This document shows, piece by piece, positions 5,393-11,527 of a DNA stretch of 11,527 nt (position 1 is the first letter of the stretch; the number at the start of each line of letters is the position of its first letter). The stretch is from Prevotellaceae bacterium UBA1786 (lineage in GTDB: Bacteria > Bacteroidota > Bacteroidia > Bacteroidales > Bacteroidaceae), in assembly GCA_002314525.1 (NCBI GenBank), contig DCGE01000094.1:20896-32422 (forward strand), written 5' to 3'. The notes under the pieces were generated by a model that was given only the letters and a program-made list of their open reading frames with translations, did no database searches and was not told the origin of the DNA. The translations under genes were made by a program, and so were the position numbers.

Positions 5393-8350
5393 ATGATGAA
5401 GTGTAAAATGACATCACGGGGATTGGCTCTGTGCAGTATCGGTGTGGTATTGTGCAGTGTCTTGTTGTGCGTGCTGGGTTGTTCCACACAGAAGAACACT
5501 GCCATCACCCGTAAGGTTCATGCCATAAAGGCAAACTACAACACATACTACAACGGAAAGGTGTCTTATCTCGATGGTGTGGAAACCCAGATAAACGGCA
5601 ATGCCGACAACCACCTCGAGACTCTGCCGCTGCTCGTCATAGGCAACGAGGCTACTCTCTCGATAGGCAAGAGTCAGTTCGAACGTGCCATCGAGAAATG
5701 TCAGAAGACCATCAAACAACATTCCATAACGAAACGTCCCGATTGGAACAGCAACAAGCCGAAGACTGCAAAGGACAAAATATGGCTCAGTCAGAGGGAA
5801 TACAATCCGTTCCTGTACAAGGCTTGGTTCCTGATGGGAGAATCACAGATGCGAATGGGTGACTACATGGAAGCAATATCTACATTCACTCATATCCAGA
5901 GAACATTCTTCTCATCTCCAAACATCATTGCGAAAGCCCGGATGCTCGAGGCTCTGTGCTATGCAGAACAAGACTGGTTCTACGAGGCTGAGGACTTGGT
6001 GATTCGTGCACAGAAGGACAGTTTCCCAAATAACCTGAAATACATGAAGGCTCAGGTGCTGGCTGACTGTAAGATACGCAATGAGAACTATGAGGAGGCC
6101 ATCCCCTATGTGCTGGAAGTGCTGAAGAAACAGAAGGGCAACATAGAGAAGGCCCGTCTCTGCTATCTGTTGGGACAGCTCTACCACTCAACAGGTCAGG
6201 ACGAACTGGCATATAAGTACTTCGGAAAGGTCTATTCAAAAAATCCTCCGTACGAACTTGCCTTCAACGCACGAATCCAGCAGACTGAGGTGATGTCGTC
6301 GAAGGACTCGAAGAAGATGATCAAGAAACTCCGCCGGATGGCAAAGAACGAGAAGAACAAGGACTATCTCGATCAGGTATATTATGCTCTCGGAAACATC
6401 TATCTGGCAAAAGGCGATACAGTAAGTGCTATTGCAAACTACAAGACAGGCGTGGAGAAGAGTTCACGCAACTCGCCTGAGAAGGGCATCCTATGTCTGC
6501 ACTTGGGACGCCTGTACTGGGATACTGAGAAGTTTGCCGGTGCCAAGGAATGCTATACTTCCGCTCTCGGTATGCTCGACAAGGACCGTAAGGACTACAA
6601 GGAGATAGACAGTCGTTCAAAGATTCTCGACGACCTGTATCCTCATGCTTCTGCAGTGGAACTCCAGGACAGTCTGCAACGACTGGCACGCATGGATTCC
6701 GTGGAACGTATGAAGGTCATCAAACTCATCATCGAGGAGGTGAAGAAGAAGGAAAAGGAAGAGGCTGCAAAGGCTGATGCTGCAAAGTATGCTGCCTCAC
6801 AACAGAATAACAGAGGTGGCGGTGCTCAGGGTGGGGCTGCCAATCGTCGTCCTGGCGGAAAACAGGAGGCTGTTTGGTATTTCTACAATCCTCAGGTGCT
6901 GTCGGCTGGTAAGACTGAATTCACGAGGAAGTGGGGTAACCGTACTCTCGCTGACGACTGGCGGAGAAAGAACATCACCGTACTTGCTGACGAACAACCG
7001 GATTCCATCGTATCGGATTCACTGAGCGTTGACAGTCTGGGCAATGTTCTCCCAGCCAAACCTGAGGGTGTGGCACCTGAAGAAGCAGACACTGCCCTTA
7101 CTGATGCTGAACGCAAGCAACTTGAGAAGGAGGAGGAATACCGCAACGACCCTCACAGACCTGAATACTATCTGAAGGACATCCCTCTGACTGATGAACA
7201 GATGCAGGCTTCGAATGCCGCACTGGTTGACGGACTCTATAATGCTGCCATCATCTACAAAGACCAGATGGAGAACTTCCCGTTGGCAGAACGGACCTTC
7301 AAACGGGTACTCAACGAATTCCCTGACTATGAACATGATGGGGAACTCTACTACAACCTCTTCCAGCTCTATTCCAGAATAGGCGAGACGGATTCTGCAC
7401 AGGTTTACAAGGAGCGGATGCAGAGTGAGTTTGCCGACAATCCGCATACAGTCCTCATATCCGACCCTTATTTCGAGTTCAAGGCACGCTATGGAGTACA
7501 GGTCGAGGATTCCATCTATCAGGTTACATATAATGATTATATAGAAGGTGCATACGATTCCGTGATCATGAATGCCGAATACGTTGCTAAGGAATATCCT
7601 GACGGACTTAACCGTGCGAGGTTCATGTTCCTTTCCACTATGAGCAAACTCAATCTCGGCCAACGTGAGGACTTCCTAAGGGAGATGAAGGAAATCGTGG
7701 AGAAATATCCGAAGAGCACAGTCAGTGAACTGGCAGGTCTATACGTAAAGGGACTCAAGGACGGCAGGTTGCTTTCAAGCGGTACGATGGATCACGGTTC
7801 GCTCTGGAGCCGCCGACTCGGAATACTGGAAGAAGGTGACAGTCTGGGTGGTGACACGGCTTTCATAGCTGACAAGGAGATTCCGTTCATATTCGTTGTG
7901 GCGTTCGAGCGTGACAGTGTGAATACCAATGCGTTGCTCTTCGAGATAGCCAACTACAACTTCTCGAACTTCACAGTCCGTAACTTCGATATGGATATTG
8001 AGAAAGGTGACGGAATCGACATGTTCCAGGTGAAGGGCTTCAACAACTATGAAGAGGCTTATGTATATATCCACAAACTCCATAACGACCCTGAGATGCT
8101 TCAGGTCATGGAAGGACTGAAGATGTTCATCATATCGGAAGAGAACCTCAAGAAACTTATGCGAGGTCTCAGCTTCCAGGACTACTTCGACTTCTACAAC
8201 CAAAACTTCGATCCAGTAGGTAAACGACAGGTTGACGAAGAGATTCTCAACCAACCTACCGACCTTCCGTCAACCGAAGACCTTCCTGATGATGAACAGG
8301 GCATGGATGGAGAATCAGCAGCCGACGAAGAAGAGAACTATATCTTCTGA
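5393..8350 (+). CDS. PorW/SprE-like TPR lipoprotein (type IX secretion/gliding associated)
   Basis: The 985-residue product begins with a lipoprotein signal ending in VLGC, with C30 as the probable lipidated residue. The N-terminal region (HAIKANYNTYYNGKVSYLDG, then KSQFERAIEKCQKTIKQHSI) resembles PorW/SprE proteins, which link outer-membrane and periplasmic parts of the type IX secretion machine. TPR-like helices occur around 140-200 (YKAWFLMGESQMRMGDYMEA), 240-290, 330-395 (YALGNIYLAKGDTVSAI) and again at 615-760. Between them lie a charged coil (about 440-465), a Gly/Gln/Asn linker, and the conserved-looking stretch WYFYNPQVLSAGKTEF. The C-terminus is strongly acidic. ATG 5393 is followed by a second ATG at 5396; either could be used. 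No other T9SS gene and no obvious T9SS cargo domain are in the window. The family call is from pattern memory, not a search; a generic TPR lipoprotein is the alternative. Confidence 0.8.
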   Translation: MMKCKMTSRGLALCSIGVVLCSVLLCVLGCSTQKNTAITRKVHAIKANYNTYYNGKVSYLDGVETQINGNADNHLETLPLLVIGNEATLSIGKSQFERAIEKCQKTIKQHSITKRPDWNSNKPKTAKDKIWLSQREYNPFLYKAWFLMGESQMRMGDYMEAISTFTHIQRTFFSSPNIIAKARMLEALCYAEQDWFYEAEDLVIRAQKDSFPNNLKYMKAQVLADCKIRNENYEEAIPYVLEVLKKQKGNIEKARLCYLLGQLYHSTGQDELAYKYFGKVYSKNPPYELAFNARIQQTEVMSSKDSKKMIKKLRRMAKNEKNKDYLDQVYYALGNIYLAKGDTVSAIANYKTGVEKSSRNSPEKGILCLHLGRLYWDTEKFAGAKECYTSALGMLDKDRKDYKEIDSRSKILDDLYPHASAVELQDSLQRLARMDSVERMKVIKLIIEEVKKKEKEEAAKADAAKYAASQQNNRGGGAQGGAANRRPGGKQEAVWYFYNPQVLSAGKTEFTRKWGNRTLADDWRRKNITVLADEQPDSIVSDSLSVDSLGNVLPAKPEGVAPEEADTALTDAERKQLEKEEEYRNDPHRPEYYLKDIPLTDEQMQASNAALVDGLYNAAIIYKDQMENFPLAERTFKRVLNEFPDYEHDGELYYNLFQLYSRIGETDSAQVYKERMQSEFADNPHTVLISDPYFEFKARYGVQVEDSIYQVTYNDYIEGAYDSVIMNAEYVAKEYPDGLNRARFMFLSTMSKLNLGQREDFLREMKEIVEKYPKSTVSELAGLYVKGLKDGRLLSSGTMDHGSLWSRRLGILEEGDSLGGDTAFIADKEIPFIFVVAFERDSVNTNALLFEIANYNFSNFTVRNFDMDIEKGDGIDMFQVKGFNNYEEAYVYIHKLHNDPEMLQVMEGLKMFIISEENLKKLMRGLSFQDYFDFYNQNFDPVGKRQVDEEILNQPTDLPSTEDLPDDEQGMDGESAADEEENYIF

Positions 8351-8365
8351 TCATACCACACACCG

Positions 8366-8403
8366 AAAAAAGACTTGCCAGTCATGTGCAGGACTGACAA
8401 GTC
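8366..8403 (-). terminator. Intrinsic terminator of the minus-strand secreted-protein gene
   Basis: Arms 8372-8383 (GACTTGCCAGTC) and 8392-8403 (GACTGACAAGTC) form a 12-bp stem with an 8-base loop. Read on the minus strand the one imperfect position is a G-U wobble, and the stem is followed directly by six U (A run 8366-8371). On the plus strand that position is a C-A mismatch and no U-tract follows. It lies about 35 bases after the stop at 8438, so it serves the minus-strand gene; it may act only weakly on the PorW-like transcript. Confidence 0.85.
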
Positions 8404-8437
8404 AAGAAATCAATAACTTACATGTTCACTTAGGTGT

Positions 8438-9427
8438 TTATCTTCGACCACCTCCTCGGCTGGTTCCACTTGTACGCGTGCTGAATGTATTGTTTGAGCC
8501 TGAGGAGCGATTGCTTCCTGAACTTACATTTGAACGGGAACTTCCCCTGTCGGAACTGTATCCGCGCTCAGATGATCTGCTTGTATTTGCTGATGCGTAG
8601 TTTGTCCTGCTGTCGCTTCTTGAATTGTAGCCCGACCTGCTATCAGTCCTTGAACCATAATCTGATCTGCTATCACTTCTTGAACCGAAATCTGACCTAT
8701 TGTCACTTCTTGAATTGAAATCTGATCTGTTGTCATTTCTCGAATTGCTGAACGAATTTCTGTTATTGTCGAGATTGCCGCCGCCACGATTGTTCATATT
8801 GTCATTTCGGCTGTAGTTGCGGTTGTCGCTGTTGGATGCTCCCCTGTTTCTGTTGGAATTTGCATAATGTCTTTCGTAGCTATCCATACTCCTACGGTTT
8901 ACATATCCACTTCTGGTATCGTAGTACTCAGTACGGCAACAAACTCCGCAACCTACTGCCATTCCACCGTAGTAGTGACCTCCTCTGTAGTCAAGATAGT
9001 GAACTGGTCTGTCAAAGAAAAGTCTTCCTCCCCATCTGTCGTGAACATAAACGGTGAAGTGCCATCTGTGTTCTTCGAATGCTATTGGACGATAGAAGTA
9101 ATCATAGCCTGTAAGAAGTCTCCATGCTACGTCACCGAGTAGCAGACGGAGTGCATAGTCGCGTGACAGGAGTACCGTATTGTAGTCATCGTACCTGTAT
9201 CCCATTGCTATGTCGTCGAGGTAGTCGTTGACTCCACATATATAGTCATAGTTGATCAGATACAACTCGTCTACCAATGCAGGTCTAAGATTGAGAACAT
9301 AAACCATTCTGTCGGTGAGGAAACGTGCGTGATCTCTCATTTCGTAATAAGTCATACGAGCGGCATTCATTGACATCATGCTGAAAAGCATCATCATCAT
9401 CGCCATTGTTCTTCTTAAAGTTTTCAT
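8438..9427 (-). CDS. Unrecognised secreted protein with Ser/Arg/Asp/Asn-rich repeat tail
   Basis: I place the start at ATG 9427-9425 (329 residues). It has an AAGGAGA ribosome-binding site six bases upstream (9434-9440), and the -7 box at 9473-9480 overlaps the start of the longer 345-residue reading (9475), which would therefore not be in the transcript. A Met-rich signal peptide (MKTLRRTMAMMMMLF to about MNAA) indicates export. Residues 25-165 form a compact Tyr/Arg/Asp-rich domain (YYEMRDHARFLTDRM, LINYDYICGVNDYLDD, WHFTVYVHDRWGGRLFF) that I remember as a recurrent Prevotella hypothetical type but cannot name. A GCGVCC cysteine cluster follows. From about residue 185 on it is low-complexity Asn/Arg/Ser/Gly with a five-copy ten-residue repeat and an SRGGGRR end. 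No T9SS sorting domain or lipobox was seen. Function unknown; a basic, disordered tail could bind polyanions or surfaces. Confidence 0.8.
   Translation of the reverse strand: MKTLRRTMAMMMMLFSMMSMNAARMTYYEMRDHARFLTDRMVYVLNLRPALVDELYLINYDYICGVNDYLDDIAMGYRYDDYNTVLLSRDYALRLLLGDVAWRLLTGYDYFYRPIAFEEHRWHFTVYVHDRWGGRLFFDRPVHYLDYRGGHYYGGMAVGCGVCCRTEYYDTRSGYVNRRSMDSYERHYANSNRNRGASNSDNRNYSRNDNMNNRGGGNLDNNRNSFSNSRNDNRSDFNSRSDNRSDFGSRSDSRSDYGSRTDSRSGYNSRSDSRTNYASANTSRSSERGYSSDRGSSRSNVSSGSNRSSGSNNTFSTRTSGTSRGGGRR
8594..8743 (-). repeat. Five-copy 30-bp (ten-residue) tandem repeat inside the secreted protein
   Basis: On the minus strand five successive units encode SRNDNRSDFN, SRSDNRSDFG, SRSDSRSDYG, SRTDSRSGYN and SRSDSRTNYA. 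The period is exactly ten codons, so copy-number change would keep the frame. Copies are alike at both DNA and protein level, suggesting recent duplication by slippage or recombination. The same periodicity produces apparent open frames on the other strand and in other frames, which I regard as shadows. Confidence 0.88.
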
Positions 9428-9472
9428 AACTGTTCTCCTTTCTTTTAGAGTTGAATATTTGTTTTGACGCTG

Positions 9473-9480
9473 CAAAATTA
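9473..9480 (-). promoter_or_regulatory. Bacteroidetes -7 box for the secreted-protein gene
   Basis: The minus strand reads TAATTTTG, fitting TAnnTTTG, 46 bases before ATG 9427. It supports the shorter start. The A+T-rich leader ends in the AAGGAGA ribosome-binding site. Confidence 0.55.
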
Positions 9481-9512
9481 TACAAAACTTACAAGCTCCG
9501 AAAAGGAAAAAA

Positions 9513-9556
9513 CCTAATCGTGATGAGTATTTTCCCTAAACGTGATAGGGATTTCC
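9513..9556. repeat. 22-bp direct repeat in the divergent promoter region
   Basis: Two adjacent 22-bp copies (9513-9534 and 9535-9556) share about 17 of 22 positions, with common blocks CCTAA, CGTGAT and ATTT. Around the second copy CCCTA (9534-9538) and TAGGG (9546-9550) form inverted 5-bp arms. It lies between two outward-facing promoters, 33 bp beyond the minus-strand -7 box and 80 bp before the plus-strand one. It may be a regulator-binding site or a dispersed intergenic repeat; the sequence alone does not say. Confidence 0.5.
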
Positions 9557-9635
9557 AACTTAAACCAAGCTGCATCTATTAATATTCAAAAGGCAAAAAA
9601 AGTACGGAATTATATTATAATTCAAAAAATATAGT

Positions 9636-9643
9636 TAACTTTG
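9636..9643 (+). promoter_or_regulatory. Bacteroidetes -7 box for the aminotransferase gene
   Basis: TAACTTTG lies 68 bases before the TTG start at 9712 and fits TAnnTTTG. An AT-rich palindromic stretch (9609-9624) sits upstream; no clear -33 box was found. The downstream GH3 gene has no box of its own and may be cotranscribed. Confidence 0.6.
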
Positions 9644-9662
9644 CAATTAGATTGGAGGATTG

Positions 9663-9685
9663 TACGTCTGGATTATTCAGACGTA
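9663..9685 (+). promoter_or_regulatory. Leader hairpin upstream of the aminotransferase
   Basis: TACGTCTG (9663-9670) and CAGACGTA (9678-9685) form a perfect 8-bp stem with a 7-base loop (GATTATT), within the predicted 5' leader between the -7 box and the TTG start. No U-tract follows directly, so it is not a clear terminator. As DNA it is also a possible operator palindrome. A GGAGGAT-like run (9655-9660) just before it is too far from the start to be its ribosome-binding site. Confidence 0.45.
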
Positions 9686-9711
9686 ATAGAATATAATTAA
9701 AATAAAGTATT

Positions 9712-11016
9712 TTGGTTTCAATTGAAAGATCCATTATCGACAAGGCCATTGCCGAAATGGGAATTAAAGATTATACTCGAGCAACAATACGTGAAGTAGT
9801 TGCCGTAGCAGCAGGCGCCGAGAAGGCATCGGGTGTTGAATTCATAAAGATGGAGATGGGTGTTCCTGGTCTTCCACCTGCTCCTCAGGGTATCAAGGCT
9901 CAGATAGAAGCATTGGAGAAGGGTATTCCTCAACTCTATCCTAACATAAACGGTATTCCGGAACTCAAACAGGAAGCATCGCGTTTCATCAAGGCTTTCA
10001 TCGGTGTTGATGTGGCTCCAGAAGGATGTGTTCCCGTATGTGGTTCCATGCAGGGTACATATGCCTCCTTCACCACTGCATCACAGTCAAAGAAAGGTGG
10101 AAAGATTCTCTTCATCGACCCTGGTTTCCCTGTTCAGAAACAGCAGTGCCTCGTCATGGGAACTCCATACGAGACTTTTGACGTATATGACTATCGCGGC
10201 GAGAAACTCGGTCCGAAACTCGAGAGCTATCTTTCGAAAGGCGATATTGCCGCAATCATCTATAGCAATCCGAACAACCCTACATGGGTATGTCTCCGTG
10301 AAGAGGAACTCAAAACCATCGGTGAACTTGCGACCAAGTACGATGTTGTAGTACTCGAAGACCTTGCATACTTCGCAATGGACTTCCGCAAGAATCTGAG
10401 TACACCATTTGAACCACCTTACCAGCCGACAGTTGCTCGCTATACCGATAACTATGTCTTGCTTATCAGTGGAAGCAAGGCTTTTAGTTATGCGGGTGAA
10501 CGAATTGCCGTATCTTGCATCTCAGACAAACTCTATCACAAATCCTTCCCATTGCTCGTGGAGAAATACGGTAATGGTGAATTCGGACCTGTATTCGTAC
10601 ATCGTGTACTCTATGCTCTCTCAAGCGGTACAAGCCACAGTGCTCAGTATGCTCTTGCTGCCATGTTCCGTGCTGCAAGCAACGGTGAGTACGATTTCCG
10701 CAAGGAAGTATCTGAATACGGGAGAAGGGCTGGCAAACTCAAGGAGATATTCACCCGTCATGGTTTCATAATCGTCTATGACAAGGACCTTGATGAAAAC
10801 TTAGCCGATGGATTCTACTTCACTATCGGCTACCCAGGAATGACAGGTGGTGAACTCGCACGCGAACTTATGTACTACGGTGTCAGTGCCATCACTCTCG
10901 ATACCACAGGCAGTCATCAGCAGGGTCTCAGAGTCTGTACTTCATTCATCAAAGACCATCAGTATGCGCTGCTCGATGAAAGGATGACAGCTTTCGAACA
11001 AGATCACAGAAAATAG
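9712..11016 (+). CDS. PLP-dependent class I/II aminotransferase
   Basis: The 434-residue product is a fold-type I aminotransferase. NPNNP is at 186-190, D217 (VLEDLAYFAMD) should contact the PLP pyridine nitrogen, and K256 in SGSKAFSYAGERI is the expected Schiff-base lysine. R407 (QQGLRVCTSF) is the likely substrate-carboxylate arginine. It is cytosolic, with no signal peptide. The family moves amino groups between amino acids and 2-oxo acids; the exact substrate is not readable. I use TTG 9712 as the start: an in-frame stop lies at 9703-9705, the first in-frame ATG is 9757, and relatives I recall in Prevotella begin with a similar segment (SIERSIIDKAIAEMGIKD). An ATG 9757 start would lose 15 residues of that segment. 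The GH3 gene follows after 35 bp on the same strand. Clear promoter and hairpin leader precede it. Confidence 0.93.
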   Translation: MVSIERSIIDKAIAEMGIKDYTRATIREVVAVAAGAEKASGVEFIKMEMGVPGLPPAPQGIKAQIEALEKGIPQLYPNINGIPELKQEASRFIKAFIGVDVAPEGCVPVCGSMQGTYASFTTASQSKKGGKILFIDPGFPVQKQQCLVMGTPYETFDVYDYRGEKLGPKLESYLSKGDIAAIIYSNPNNPTWVCLREEELKTIGELATKYDVVVLEDLAYFAMDFRKNLSTPFEPPYQPTVARYTDNYVLLISGSKAFSYAGERIAVSCISDKLYHKSFPLLVEKYGNGEFGPVFVHRVLYALSSGTSHSAQYALAAMFRAASNGEYDFRKEVSEYGRRAGKLKEIFTRHGFIIVYDKDLDENLADGFYFTIGYPGMTGGELARELMYYGVSAITLDTTGSHQQGLRVCTSFIKDHQYALLDERMTAFEQDHRK

Positions 11017-11051
11017 TTTTAATATCAATCATCCAATAAATCATTAACCGC

Positions 11052-11527
11052 ATGAAAAAAGCAATCTTAGTTCTGAGTCTTGCACTCATGGTGTCAGGCA
11101 TGGAAATGTCAGCCCAGACTTATCCATTCCAGAACACTTCTCTCTCATACGACGAGAGAACCGAAAACCTCATCTCTCTCCTTACTCCTGAAGAGAAGGT
11201 GGGACTTATGATGAACAAATCAGTATCAATCGACCGCCTCGGTATTCCTTCCTACAACTGGTGGAGTGAGGCTTGTCACGGTGTACGTCAGGGTGGATAC
11301 ACTGTATTCCCACAGCCTATCGGTATGGCTGCTGCCTTCAATCCTCAGCAGATGTACGATGTCTTTGCTGCGGTATCTGATGAGGCTCGTGCCAACTGGA
11401 ACCGCTCTGATCACAATGTTTTCAACGTGAAGATGGGTGCTACTTACTATCCTGGCAACCCTGAACTCACATTCTGGTGTCCAAACGTGAATATCTTCCG
11501 CGATCCTCGTTGGGGTCGTGGTCAGGA
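11052..11527 (+). CDS. GH3 glycosidase (xylosidase/glucosidase type), N-terminal part
   Basis: The frame is open from ATG 11052 to the right edge, giving 158 codons. A signal peptide (MKKAILVLSLALMVSGMEMSAQ) directs export. The mature part shows GH3 N-terminal barrel features: YDERTENLISLLTPEEKV, GIPSYNWWSEACHGV, TVFPQPIGMAAAFNP, and CPNVNIFRDPRWGRGQ. The NWWSEACHGV and PNVNIFRDPRWGRGQ motifs are typical of beta-xylosidase and beta-glucosidase branches. The family hydrolyses beta-linked sugars from non-reducing ends with an Asp nucleophile; that residue and the acid/base lie past the window edge. It starts 35 bp after the aminotransferase stop with no visible promoter or terminator between, so read-through is likely. 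Xylosidase activity is favoured but not certain. Confidence 0.93.
   Translation, partial: MKKAILVLSLALMVSGMEMSAQTYPFQNTSLSYDERTENLISLLTPEEKVGLMMNKSVSIDRLGIPSYNWWSEACHGVRQGGYTVFPQPIGMAAAFNPQQMYDVFAAVSDEARANWNRSDHNVFNVKMGATYYPGNPELTFWCPNVNIFRDPRWGRGQ

Noticed and set aside
7019..7663. Minus-strand open frame of 214 codons
   Set aside because: It lies wholly inside the PorW-like gene and shows only antisense codon-bias composition.
8232..8600. Plus-strand open frame spanning the convergent junction
   Set aside because: It overlaps the end of the PorW-like gene and the tail of the secreted-protein gene, crosses the terminator, and has no recognisable content.
8485..8787. Repetitive open frames in other frames of the secreted-protein tail
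   Set aside because: Their periodicity comes from the 30-bp repeat; the minus-strand frame with signal peptide, promoter and ribosome site is the real one.
9428..9475. Sixteen-codon N-terminal extension of the secreted protein
   Set aside because: It overlaps the -7 box at 9473-9480 and precedes the AAGGAGA site, and the signal peptide begins at the downstream ATG.

Overview
The window looks like chromosomal DNA of a Bacteroidales bacterium, most likely Prevotella or a close relative. Five of the gene starts have the Bacteroidetes -7 promoter box TAnnTTTG upstream. The gene products (a DUF4369/TlpA-type thioredoxin lipid-envelope protein, a secreted GH20 hexosaminidase, a PorW/SprE-like TPR lipoprotein, a GH3 xylosidase/glucosidase-like enzyme and a Prevotella-type aminotransferase) all resemble that group. 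No SusC/SusD pair, transposase, integrase, tRNA, rRNA or CRISPR array was seen.

Layout. 1-1530 (minus) is the N-terminal 510 codons of DNA polymerase I, running off the left edge; its 3'-5' exonuclease-like domain is strikingly shortened while the frame stays open. 1531-2255 is about 725 bp without a gene. It holds the polA promoter, a 22-bp-period repeat array whose units reverse orientation about a centre near 1739, and an AT-rich segment bounded by 28-bp inverted repeats built of 8-bp units. 2256-3431 (minus) is a TlpA-like thioredoxin protein. A divergent promoter region separates it from 3662-5257 (plus), a GH20 beta-N-acetylhexosaminidase. 5393-8350 (plus) is a large PorW/SprE-like lipoprotein. 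It converges on 8438-9427 (minus), an unrecognised secreted protein with a ten-residue tandem repeat, with a strong intrinsic terminator serving the minus-strand gene between them. A second divergent promoter region (9428-9711), containing a 22-bp direct repeat and a leader hairpin, leads to 9712-11016 (plus), a PLP-dependent aminotransferase with a TTG start. This is followed after 35 bp by the N-terminal part of a GH3 glycosidase that leaves the window on the right.

Together the genes suggest envelope and glycan-processing housekeeping rather than one operon: two exported glycosidases, an exported thioredoxin and a secretion/gliding-type lipoprotein. There is no sign of a complete new defence or mobile system. 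The most unusual things are the compacted PolA exonuclease domain with an adjoining clamp-binding-like QLDLF motif, and the two structured repeats in the gene-free stretch beside polA.
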